From contig OZ025244.1 of the NCBI GenBank assembly GCA_964019155.1, forward strand, positions 20,738,439 through 20,802,438: 64,000 bases of DNA, in the 5' to 3' direction. Below the pieces are notes generated by a model. The model worked only from the letters and a program-made list of their open reading frames with translations. It ran no database searches and was not told the DNA's origin. Origin of the DNA: Osedax fenrisi. Lineage: Eukaryota > Annelida > Polychaeta > Sabellida > Siboglinidae. Every line of letters begins with the position of its first letter. Within the stretch, counting starts at the first letter, position 1. This document shows, in pieces, positions 52,774-64,000 of this stretch. The position numbers were made by a program, and so were the translations under genes.

Positions 52774-53378
52774 AGATATGATTAAAACCCAGAATGTAGA
52801 AAATATCAAGAAAACCCAAGACTTTAAATACCTTGGTAGTTTTATAGCATCCACAGAGCATGATATAAATGTCAGAATAGGAAAAGACTGGGCCGCACTA
52901 AACCAAATGAACAACATATGGAATTCAAAGTTATCTAAAAATTTGAAAAGAAACTTCTACAGAGCAACGGTAGAATCTGTTTTTGTATATGGAGCAATTA
53001 CATGGACTTTAACAACAAAATTGGAAGAAAAAAATCGACGGAGCCTACACTCGCATGCTACGGGCCGCTCTGAACGTATCATGGAAAGAACATCTTACCA
53101 ACAAAGAACTCTATGGCAAAACTCCAAAAGTAACCTCTTCGATCCGTGAACAAAGACTTAGATTCACAGGACATTGTTGGAGGAGCAAAAAAGAGCTGAT
53201 TTGTGACGTTCTTTTCTGGTTACCTAAACATGGTAAACGCTCCCGTGGACGTCCAGCAAAAACTTTTGTAGATCAACTCGTCGACGATACCGAATGTAAT
53301 GTAGACGAATGATGAATGCGATGAATGGGAGTTACGTTTTAATGAATGCCGAGCAAGCTCGACCTGGTAAGGTAAGGT
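52774..53378 (+). pseudogene. LINE B, right part
   Basis: The C-terminal region of LINE B resumes in the same frame right after the target duplication (FKYLGSFIASTEHDINVR, FVYGAITWTL, then SWKEHLTNKELYGK and GHCWRSKKEL). It is shifted once near 53.05 kb, and ends CRASSTW, stop, and GGTAA repeats at 53362-53378. Confidence 0.85.
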
Positions 53379-53489
53379 AATATAGTATCATAATTGTGTT
53401 GATTATCTTCATTGGAATACCGCATGACTTAAGCATTTAGGTTATTTTTGCTCTGTGTTTACATATACAGATATGATCATCAGATCAAA

Positions 53490-53640
53490 TCAAAATGGCT
53501 TCATGAATTTCATTTCTGCAGAAATAACAGACCAACCGTCGGAAAAATTCTAACTGTAAGAAGGATAATTGAAGGTGTTAAAGAAAATAATCTTAAGGCA
53601 AGCCTAATATTTGTAGATTTCTCTAAAGCTTTCGACTCAA
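53490..53640 (+). pseudogene. LINE RT fragment, same family as LINE B
   Basis: A short fragment of an upstream RT region (GKILTVRRIIEGVKENNLKA, VDFSKAFDSI), not continued by LINE B itself. Confidence 0.7.
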
Positions 53641-53649
53641 TATATTATT

Positions 53650-54120
53650 ATGTGCATACTTAACCTATATACGACCAATTCTAGAGTATGGCTCTTCTGT
53701 ATGGAATCCTCATTCTAACTATATTGGGTATAATGACTTACTTGACAATTGCAAAATTGTACTAAACAATTATGTTATCCTTGTAATTTATCATATTTAA
53801 ATTATTCTGATCGATTGAAATTCTTAAATTTACATTCAATCTCACAACGCAGAAATATTGTCCATTTTACGTTGGCTTATACAATCATCAAATGATTCGT
53901 TGATTTGCCGGTGGGTGACATCATGAATACATACGTATTATCTATCAGGAACCCGTCAATAAAGATAAGGAGAATGAAATCAAGGAACAAACCACTATAC
54001 AGCTACTTTGATAATATAATATCTGCAGATTGGAACACACTACTCGATATGATATTACAATGTATAACTGTTTCTTCTTTTAAAGCCTTTATGATTCGTA
54101 GTATAATAAAATGATCAGAA
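53650..54120 (+). pseudogene. Fragment of another LINE, RT C-terminal region
   Basis: YIRPILEYGSSVWNPHSNYI near 53.66 kb and a frame at 53905-54114 resemble the RT C-terminus of CR1/jockey-like elements. It is broken by frameshifts. Confidence 0.5.
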
Positions 54121-54559
54121 TTATCTAATTTACTGTATTGGTTATGCTGGTTTTGATGTCCGGATATGTCAATACCACTATATTAAGGGAATGACCAACC
54201 TTTGGACCTGATCCACCTCATATGGGTTATCCAACCTCTAACCCGATACCTCTAATATCAATCAGTATTATCTTTATGGTGGAGATGAGTGATCTGATTT
54301 TGTTTTTGTTGTATTATTTTATTTCATATAATATGCGCATATTCGCATATAATATTAATATATCTTATGTTTAGCATGTTTATTCCATTAAATCAAATCC
54401 CCGATTCTCCTATCTATATGTATGAAACTCCCTACCTTACAAAACCCGTTTGTTAGGTAAAATATTTTATCATGCATATTTATTGAAACTAATCCATATA
54501 AATACTAAACCTATATTTAACAGATATACTAATTCATTTGAATAATATCTAATTCTATA

Positions 54560-57500
54560 GTCAGGTTTCTTCCCACAATTAGCATACCTTCAACCCTCCT
54601 TATTGACTGGTAATCTTCCAAGCTTAAATTTATATCTTCCGTTCCATCATCTAGTAATCTTTCCAATAATAATAATTCCGACTCCCCACTAAATAATCCT
54701 TCAGAAAATTCAAACCCCTCTATTCCCCACCTAGTTATCCTTCCTCAATACTAACTCCTCTATATTTGTTTTACCATCTAGTAATCCTACCTCACATACT
54801 AATTCATCTACTTCTTATCTACCACCTATTAATATTTCCATAAATGTAAACTCTTCTATCCCTATTCCACTACCTGATACATCTTCCTCTAATACTGTTC
54901 CCGATTCCAAACTAATAACTATTTCTGTTTTATATCCAATTCGTACTATATCTCCTACCCCAAATTCCCTTTTACTATTAGCTTACCTTAAATCATCATC
55001 CCTCATGCTAATTGCCCTCACTGAAACGCGGATATCACCTGATGACATATATATATTCTCCATTTTACTTAATATAAGTTTAATCATATACTCATAGTAG
55101 TGGAGGAGGTGTAGGAGTTCTTATACATCATGATTTACCTACTCCTACTTTCACCCATCCAACTTTTTCGTATAGTGATTGTCTCTCCGTTTCCTTTTAA
55201 TTCTCCAAGATGAACATTACATTTTCTATTTATATTATTTATAGACCTCCATAACCTGATTAAACTCTGTTCTTTAATGAATTTGACGATCTCATTTTGA
55301 ATATTCAATCTCCACTAAACACTAGACCACTATCATTGGTGATTTCAATTATCATTTGCATCAAACCAATATCTTCATTCAAGTTTCAAGTATCTTGCTG
55401 ACTCCCTATACATAAATTAAGTTATCAATTTTCCTACACACACTTCTGGGCATTCACTCGACATTATTTTCTGCAGGTCTCATAATTCATTCAATTAATT
55501 AATTGTACCAAATCTTATCTTCTTACAGACCATTTCATTATAACGTTTAAAGTTATCCTCTTCATGCGTTCTTCTGTATCCAAGAAACTCATTCATTATT
55601 GAAAAATAAATCTATTAATATTCCTTTATCCTTTGAACTTGTATCTATTCTTGTATCCCTTGAATCACTAAACTACACTCTCACCCTTCTACTTTGTAAA
55701 TATACCTCTCTTATATCTACTATTATTTCCCTGAATACTAATTGCCAATGGTTTACATCTGATCTTGTTAAACTCTAGCGATCTATACGTAAAACTGAAA
55801 GAACATATCGTCGTGTTCCTTCTCCTGAAAACCTTTTGTCGTTTACTAATCATCGCAAATTCTACAAATCACATATCAGTAAAGCAAGATCTTTTTACTA
55901 TATAAATAAATAAATAACCTTTCCTCCAATCCTCGTAACACATTTGCTTTATCTAGAAAACGTATTGCACCTTATCTCCCTTTAAACATACCCTACATAC
56001 AAAATAGTCCTACAAATCAACTCTTAATGAATTCTCTAACTTTTTCTCGGATAAAATCTTATCTACCTGCTCAATCATTACTTCCCTTCACAAAAATACA
56101 GCATCTCTTGTATATTAATCAGTAAATATATTGATAACTATTTATGTACACCCTCAATATTTGAAATTTATTACCTAATTTTTAAATCTACTTCCTCCTC
56201 TCCATCTGACCCTATTAAAATGTATACTTTTAGAAGACTCGGTAGTACCCTATCCCCCTATGTGCATACTATATTCTCATATTCTCTCTCCAATGGAGTT
56301 TTACCCACTCTTTTAAACATGCTGTCATCACTCCAATTCCTAAAAAACATCATCTAACCCTAATTTCTTATGTAATAACCGTCATATACCCCAAGTTCCT
56401 ATCATTAATAAAATCTTTGAAAGAATCATTGTCCATCAAATAAATATACGTATATCACTAAACTCTTCCCATGATATTCTGCAAAGTGCATTTCGTAAAG
56501 GTCACTCAACTGAGACAACCCTTCTTCAAATCTTGAATAATACATATGCGAAATTTTCTCCCTCACTATATTGTCAAATGGTTCTCCTTGATATCTCTTG
56601 TAAATTTGACTCTCTTCGCCATGATATTCTTATATCGAGACTAGAGATCATTGGCATTAATGGTATACCATAGTGCTATATTTCTCTAATACTATAGTAT
56701 GAGAAGATTGCGGGGGTCAGAAGAGAAATCACATAATTTAACAAAATTGCTTAACTCATACATTCTAAATAGATCATCCTTTGTTAAATTATGTGATTTC
56801 TCTTCTGACCCCCGCAATCTTCTCTATGGTATCCCACAAGGTTCTGTCCTAGGCCCATTTATATTCTCCATATATATAGACCATTTAAGTTATATTATAT
56901 CCGAATTTCATGCGTTTTCTATCATATATATGCTGACGATATCCAACTAAACTCCTCCCTCCCTATACCCACTCCAGATTATTCTCAACTAATTGCATGT
57001 TTCTCCTCTATTAAACACTGGCTTGTCTGTAATAATCTTCTACTAAATACCTCAAAAACAGCCTTCCTCAATATACCTACGCACTCCCCGTCATTCCCTT
57101 TATTTTTCCTTGACAATATTCTTATTTCACCTTCCAATTCAGTCCACAATCTTAGTGTCGTTTTCTATTATGATCTATGTTTTTATAGTTATATTTCTAA
57201 CATTTCTAAAATTTCTGTGTAAATTATCATTTATTTAGAATTAGATGTATCCGTAAACATATTACGTATCCACTATGTGCTGACCTTATTAATTCAATTG
57301 TAATTTCTCGTATTTATTAGTGTTCTTCTTTATTACATAACCTTCCTGATTCCTCTATTGCTCCATTAAAAAGAATCATCAGATCATTCATACGATCCAT
57401 TTTCAATATTAAACTATCTGACCATTCCTCTTCTGATTCCTTTCAATTTCTACCAAACTGGTTCCCTATAAGAACGGTCCCCAATTCGACCCTTTCTATT

Positions 57501-57892
57501 ACCCATGCATCTATATATATATATATATATCTCCACTCCTTCATATAGATGAATATATTTGAATTATCCTCCTATATATGCTCTCCTCCTATATTTGAAT
57601 TGCTATTAACCTTTCTCCTACATTATTCTATATATCTGGAATGCACTCTCTTCATCTATAAGATCCATGTAATCTCCACCTTCTTCAATACTCATATTAA
57701 GTAATATATATCCTCTATCTAATTTAATTATATTATTATTATCTTCTATATTTCGTTATTATTACTTCCATTACTTTCACTTTAGTTTTTTCGTTTTATG
57801 TGGTTGTGTTTTATTATTATTATTTATTTTATGTGCACCTACAAGAAGTGTTATCACTTTGTAACGGTGCCTATTAAATCTTATTTCATCAT
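54560..57892 (+). pseudogene. LINE D: decayed CR1/L2-like retrotransposon
   Basis: Endonuclease motifs (LIALTETRISPDD near 55.0 kb, IIGDFNYHLHQ near 55.35 kb). RT motifs follow (IINKIFERIIVHQI at 56.40 kb, HSTETTLLQILNNTY, LLDISCKFDSLRHDIL, YGIPQGSVLGPFIFSIYIDH at 56.83 kb), with a C-terminal region to 57.7 kb and a 3' end in CATCATCATAT at 57885. Stops and frameshifts are frequent. A 45-bp inverted duplication disrupts it at 56701-56824. Confidence 0.8.
56701..56824. repeat. 45-bp perfect inverted repeat inside LINE D
   Basis: The left arm 56701-56745 is the exact complement of the right arm 56780-56824, with a 34-base spacer. The right arm is the native RT coding strand. The left arm replaces or interrupts LINE sequence with its inverse. 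Confidence 0.95.
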
Positions 57893-59400
57893 CATCATAT
57901 ATATATATATATATAGATAATAACATATTATGACCGAAGACAGATACAAGATATAAAAGGCCAAGTTGATAAATGGAGTCAGGGTAGAATAAATATTAGT
58001 GATACTTTGTAATAGGGTATTTTCGGTGGAGTGGCCTCTTTTGAATGCACACTCTGGAATATAATGCCCAACTTTTATATAACAATATATGTTGCTTTAG
58101 CGTACATTGTATATACCATCGTATACGGCATACAATGTAAGGAATACATAGTACACGGTACAACAATTCACGAACAGAGGACAGTGGATATGTGAAATGA
58201 GATGATTATATAAAGGTAAGGTGACATCATATAATTGTTTCTTAATATAATAACTATTAATATGGATGGGTGGAGATGTAATGGTTTACGTGATAATATT
58301 ATCAGAAATATCGGAGATAGAGGATGTAAAGAAGATAGAAATACAATGAAGGATATATTTACTGATGTATTATAAATGGGATGCAATAAGTATGAAGAAG
58401 GGAAGTAATGGATGACCAGGTAGTAAGCGAATTATATAGGAATAATAACATGATATATAATAATTTGATTTTATAACTTGACATTTAATATATATATTTA
58501 TATATTATTATTTTAATTTTTTTAAATATTTACCAAATAATCACATCGTCAAAGTTTGTCTAAATTGAAATAAATTTCATAATTTTTGGTATTGTTGTGA
58601 TCATTTTTTAAATTGTATATTTGATCATTTTTATTTATAAATATTATAGAATTAAAATGTATATTTGTCTTATAATTTTATATAATATATTTGATTTTAT
58701 TTTTAATTGATTGTTTATTTAAACACACAAATAACATTAGTAGTTATTTATCATTCTATATTGTGTAAAATAGTAAAATAATATACTAAAATAAATAAAT
58801 AAAATAATATATTAGTTGACAAATATAAATGTAAAATAAACACAAATTATTTATTACGAATTAATAATAATAAATTAGAATAAAAATAAAAATACGATAG
58901 CTTAGTTTTCAATGATAAAGGAAACGAATTACATAGATAAGCTGCATTCTACTAAAAAATCGTTTACCATATATTGATAGGTTGCACTTTACTTATGTAG
59001 TATACTCAATTTGGGATCTAGCCTTTTTGAAAAGTTCTTTATCTTTCTCGGTAGGCTCTTAATTGAAGATGTTAATTCAGATAACCAGGTCATGTAATTA
59101 TATACGATCTAACACTCTTATTGAATATCTAATAATAATTATATTTAAAGATTTAATATGAGTCAATGCAAGTGTATGATATTGAGAGAAACAATAAGTA
59201 GGTGTTAACTATACATAGTGTTAATAATAGTATTCACTATAAATTAACTTGCTCATTATTATATTTATTTCATTATAATTAATATACCCCTGTATATATT
59301 GTATATTGCATGTACAACTTTACATTATAATAATAAATAAAATATAGTTTATTATGACTTCAAAAACACATAGTTATTATAATATTCATTAGATAATTAA
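57893..59400. other. AT-rich intergenic sequence
   Basis: No gene seen. Minus-strand frames near 58.2-58.4 kb are short and without known motifs. Confidence 0.45.
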
Positions 59401-60400
59401 AAACGAACAAAATAAATAAATAGAAAACGAATACAAAAATACAACGAATTACAATGATTTAAAATGGACATACGGTTTACATTTAACAATGAAAGTGATG
59501 TTGTACAACGAATATCATATGGCAGTGAATTCCAGCTCTTCTGAGCAAGAACCGATAAAGCTGATTAAGAGTAGGTCAAATATGTTGAGCGTTGTACCAA
59601 TTTCATGATGTGGCACTTCCAAATATATATGTTAGAACTCTAAATAATAATAATAGATTGAGCTATATATTAAGTAAATCCAAGGTGTATAGCCTTATGC
59701 GTAATATACAATAGCATATCTTTACAAATATATCTAAACTTAAGCCTAATGATCTCATTAAAACAGATATATAAACTATTGATGCATAGTTTAGTTTATA
59801 TAATACACGTATAGCATGACGTTGAATACGCTCAAGTTTATATATCAGGTTAACAGGTAAATTACATAATAATGAATATAAATAGATAGGTCTACTGAAT
59901 ACTAGCGAGTGAATTCAATATTTAGTCATTGTAAGGGTAAGCTTATAATGAGATTTTCTTATATTATATAGAAAATAGTTGGAAGTTCCTTTCATGTTAT
60001 TAATGTGTGGAGAATAATCTAGGTGATACGTTATAGTTAAACCGAGGGTAGTTATAGATTCAGAAGTTGGTAGAGATAGTAAAAAAGGATGAGTGATTGA
60101 TAGAGGAGAACTGGGTCTCGAAAATATTTGTATCAGTTTTAGTCATATTTAAGGAAAAAGAGTTATAAGAGAACCATTCAGTGAGATCAGTAATATAATT
60201 AAATATATACATTTGAATCAGATCAGTATCACTAGAACTAGGAAATGATGTATACATATGTATGGCATATAGATGATAGTGAATATTAGGATATTTTTGA
60301 AAAAAATATGTTATATTAATAATATAAATAATTAACAGTATATAGGGTCAAGAACAGAGCCTTGTGGAAACCATGTTTATTAACATAATGAGGAGACAAC
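59400..60400 (-). pseudogene. LINE E: decayed CR1/L2-like RT fragment
   Basis: On the minus strand: FPQGSVLDP near 60.35 kb, then a 65-residue frame (FPSSSDTDLIQMYIFNYITD) at 60257-60060. A C-terminal stretch WNSLPYDIRCTTSLSLLNV lies near 59.50 kb. Same general family as LINE D, heavily mutated. Confidence 0.65.
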
Positions 60401-61680
60401 GATATCATTATATACATTATATATTGAATAATATTTCATAAGATTTAATTATTATACAGTTCAGAGTCGCTCTTTCAAATAAAATACACATGTATATCAA
60501 TTCCTGATTATAATCCGACTATAATAATATACTGTGGATCTCCTATATTAGTTATAGAAATGTGCTTGTTAGATATCCGGATATATCTAACATCCATTCA
60601 ATATTAGACTACATTTATTTGCTTACAATATTGTTAAATAGAATATTAACTATAGTTAGAACTGCATCGAAAATGAGCCCGTAGTGTTACTATTACAGAA
60701 AATAGTCTATGGAATCACAGGGTATATCAGCAGTTGATATATTTATTACATTTAAATATGGTACAGTAATACATTACACATGTATATAAGCTGGGGTACT
60801 GAATTATCTTGGGGGGGGGAGGAACAATAACAACATATTTAAATTATCAATACCGTTGATGACTTTTTCGTATTTTACATTTACTTGTGCTAACTGTCAT
60901 GACTCCAATATTACATTGTCAATTATTATTGAGTATCACTGATATGACCCACATAAGGTTAAATTAATAGAGTATATTATAAAAAAAATGGTGATTTAAA
61001 ATAATTGATTTACAAAATAAATCTATTTATCAATAAATCTATCCTCATTTCTTCTATTTATGATTCTCATCCATCACCTATTTATGCATTAAAATATATG
61101 CATCACTATTCTCTATATCTCTATAATCTAAAATTCCCATTACTCATATTCTTCACTTGTTATTGATAATCTTGATACTCATCAACGGAGTAAATATTTT
61201 TTAAACCCATTATCCTAATACTATTACTAATATATATTTTAAATATAAACGTACTTATTTTATATTATTATCTCATTTTATATACGACTATATATATATA
61301 GAAATATATCTCGAAATAAACTAAATGACATACCATTATCTAAATTATATGTTAGAACATATTTATCTCATAGTGTATTTATGCATGTTAGATTGCTTTT
61401 ACATGTTTGCATGTTAAGGTATTATAATGAACATAAATGTAAATTTAACGATCATTAATCACATTATGAACTCCGACCATTTAATGATTCAAAGATTGAT
61501 TGTAAATGCAAACCATTTCTACCATCATCATATGCATTAACTGCATGGGCAAAATCTTTCATAGAGTATACAAAATCTCTCAATTATAAATTTACGTTTT
61601 GTAAATTACAAGTTGTATACAACTACATATATGTATGTTAAAAAATAAGTTGTAATTTACAACTACATATTTTATAATAG
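60401..61680. other. AT-rich sequence, possibly old LINE debris
   Basis: No supported gene. TC-rich stretches at 61.0-61.2 kb may be LINE remnants. Confidence 0.35.
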
Positions 61681-61689
61681 GATGACAAA

Positions 61690-63350
61690 TTAATCAATAT
61701 AGCCAATCTATCTTCATTTTAAACTTTATATATTAATGCCAACATTGACCTTGTACTGTATTTCCTTATAAGTATACTAATGACAATACTGGTATTGTAA
61801 TACTTACCGAAACCTGGATTAACTTGGAATACCCATATTTGTTCATATGTTAACAATATTATTATTCTTTAACCATTCTTCCTCGTGATAATCGTCGTGG
61901 TTAATGAAATGATGTATTAATTCTAATATATATTGTTGAATCAAAACCTATTTCTTTATGTGTACCTACGTTTAAGTGTTCAACTTTCTTTTATTACCTT
62001 TATCTAATTTTTAATTTACCAATACTAACATTTGCCTTTTTTATTGACTTTACTGATATTATGAATTCTATTAATAATATCATTATTTGTTTATGTTATT
62101 ATGTTATTATTTCCGGTGATAAAATTCCTATTTTAGAAACCTTTTTCCCATACATTCTTCTGTTAGTTACCTATAGGTCAAGTATACTTGACTTCTTCTC
62201 ATTGGTACAACATATGAATTTTCAAACTTATATAAGTGGTATTCTTATATAGGGGAAAGTAACCTAATACAGACACTTTAACAATAAATGTTCTTAACAT
62301 TTTATGACTAAATATTTGTATTCAAAAATTACAATATATTAATATTATATGATTATAGATATTATTGTGATTTTATAATTTTATTTAATCTTTTAGTTCC
62401 ACATATAACGAGGGTGTCCGTATTCGGTACTCATATCCGAATACGGACACATGTGTTATAATACGGACACCCTATATACCACTAGATACACTATATAGTA
62501 TTGATTAAACAAACAGATAAATTACAATTACATTATTTATAATTAATTTTATGAATAATTTAATATAATTTAATTAGTAATTAATTTATTAATATTTATT
62601 ATTTTATTAATTAATGATACACGTTAAGTGTATACATAATAACATTTTAGATTTAGCTTTATTGGTGGTATTAATATTATAACACATGCGATTTTTATGA
62701 AAATCAGAATAGTTCATAAGATTCGCGCTGATTGGTTATAGGGTGTCCGTATTAAGACATCTAGAGTGTCCGTATTAGGTACTTATATAACCTCTAGATA
62801 TATGCTTATAACTTAATGAATATTTGATAACAAATATAGAAATTAAATTTATAATTTTTAGAATGCTTTATTTTTTAATAATATTATGTAATATTTTATA
62901 TCGATACATTTGTATATGCTTGAGAAGGTTTTAAGTTGATATTTTTTTTTATAAATTGAAAAACGTAATAAAAAAATCAGGTTATTGGATATATCAGCAA
63001 TATTTTGAATAATAACAAAATAAAAAATACTTTTTAAGACCATTTATATAATTATGAATATTTTATTCATTAAACATTTTATTGAAGGTTTTATGGTTTC
63101 TGAGATACCGATAGTGTCCGTATTCGGGCACTATCCGTATTCGGTTACTTTCCCCTACGCTTGATTTAATCATTACTTTTATTCTTAATAATATTATTTT
63201 TTCGAAACCATCATTAAATTCTATCATTACTGACCATCACACAATTAAATTCTTACTTATTACAGCTTCATTAACTATTATCAAATCTTAAATTCAATAT
63301 CATACATTTTCTAAAATTAATTTTCTCTCCGATGTATCTATATATATTTT
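61690..63350 (+). pseudogene. LINE F: CR1/L2-like endonuclease remnant split by a MITE
   Basis: Endonuclease motifs GIVILTETWI near 61.80 kb and LVQHMNFQTYISG at 62.21 kb are followed, after the MITE at 62252-63155, by LDLIITFILN and SIITDHHTIKF at 63.16-63.25 kb. Those motifs continue the same domain (TLDLIIT and SDH-type motifs). Many stops elsewhere. Confidence 0.65.
62252..63155. mobile_element. GGGGAAAGTAACC MITE, 904 bp, TA target
   Basis: The ends GGGGAAAGTAACC and GGTTACTTTCCCC are perfect inverted repeats of 13 bases, flanked by TA on both sides (62250-62251 and 63156-63157). GTGTCCGTATT-type motifs recur in both orientations near both ends and inside, like subterminal transposase sites. 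No transposase frame. A related left end occurs at 46484. Confidence 0.85.
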
Positions 63351-63512
63351 ATAAATAATTAAATGATGATTACATAATTTTATGGCAAGTTCAAACAATT
63401 TATATTATTTTTCTATTTTATTCATTGTATTGTATCTATGTAAACAGGAAGTCATCTAATATTTTATAATATTTTATTTATTTAGTTTTTTTTTGAACTT
63501 GCTTTAAAATTA

Positions 63513-63590
63513 AGGGTAATTGTCTCGATAAGCTTTAGCTTCTACAAAAACCCTGGTGCAAACCTAAATCTGATAATAATAATAATATAT
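63513..63590 (+). repeat. Dispersed GGGTAATTGTCTCGATAAGC repeat, copy 3
   Basis: The perfect first 20 bases are followed by a diverged middle and CTAAATCTGATAATAATAAT at the end. Confidence 0.75.
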
Positions 63591-64000
63591 ATATACTTTC
63601 ACACCCTGAATTGATTCTCTCAATAATGTCCTTATTATATAACACTTAATACTCATATACCAATACATAGTAAATATAAATCAGTATACAAAAATATATA
63701 ATAATGCTATTTCATCTTAAAGAGCTTTCCATAAGAAACGAATATATGTAACAATTCCTGCAACATTGAATCATAATGCATTTAATATATCCATATATGA
63801 AAGTTGAATGATAAATTCAAAATATCTCTTTTATCAAAATAAAATTAATTAACTTATCTAGTTACCTCGTCATCTTTTTAATAACATCATCTCTAAAAGG
63901 TACTAGTAAGAAAAGCCATTAACCCAATATCCATGTATGCATTATTTTACACCTTTCTCAAATCAATCAATGGTAAAACTTTAAATACATTTATATATAA

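Overview
This is a stretch of an animal nuclear genome, very AT-rich (roughly three quarters A+T by eye). Multi-exon genes have GT-AG introns of tens of bases to several kilobases. Between and inside them lie long pure microsatellites, minisatellites, MITEs, tRNA-derived SINEs, one Ty3/gypsy LTR element and several non-LTR retrotransposons. CFAP20 is almost identical to the vertebrate protein and has the same 193 residues, so the host is a metazoan with cilia or flagella. The combination suggests a non-vertebrate, but I cannot name the species.

Layout. (1) 1-13,950, plus strand: the 3' part of a gene for a protein with one C2H2 and three C2HC zinc fingers, nine exons visible and 5' end outside the window. 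(2) 14,486-16,719, minus strand: a four-pass membrane protein, 5' exon not found. It converges on gene 1, and the two sets of poly(A) signals lie back to back. (3) 22,618-24,990: a decayed Ty3/gypsy element. (4) 26,889-30,672, plus strand: complete five-exon CFAP20, with CCAAT and X-box-like promoter motifs. (5) 32,891-44,970, minus strand: a four-exon gene for a 431-residue single-pass membrane protein. It has a tiny ectodomain, juxtamembrane cysteines and eleven YxxI/L/V motifs, the architecture of a LAT/PAG-type transmembrane adaptor. (6) 46,690-63,500: a retrotransposon graveyard with nested LINEs and MITEs.

Two observations stand out. First, 10 of the 20 splice donors I could place have T at +3 (five read GTTAGT) and none has G at +3. 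The one U1 snRNA-like sequence in the window (12,876-13,040) has A instead of U at position 6, the base that faces donor +3. Its 5' end is therefore exactly complementary to GTTAGT donors. This may be a co-evolved U1/5' splice-site pair, but the U1 copy could be a pseudogene. Second, the adaptor-like gene looks like an invertebrate phosphotyrosine scaffold that I cannot assign to a known family.

Exon boundaries were inferred by eye from reading frame, splice dinucleotides and phase. Only CFAP20 is fixed throughout by homology.
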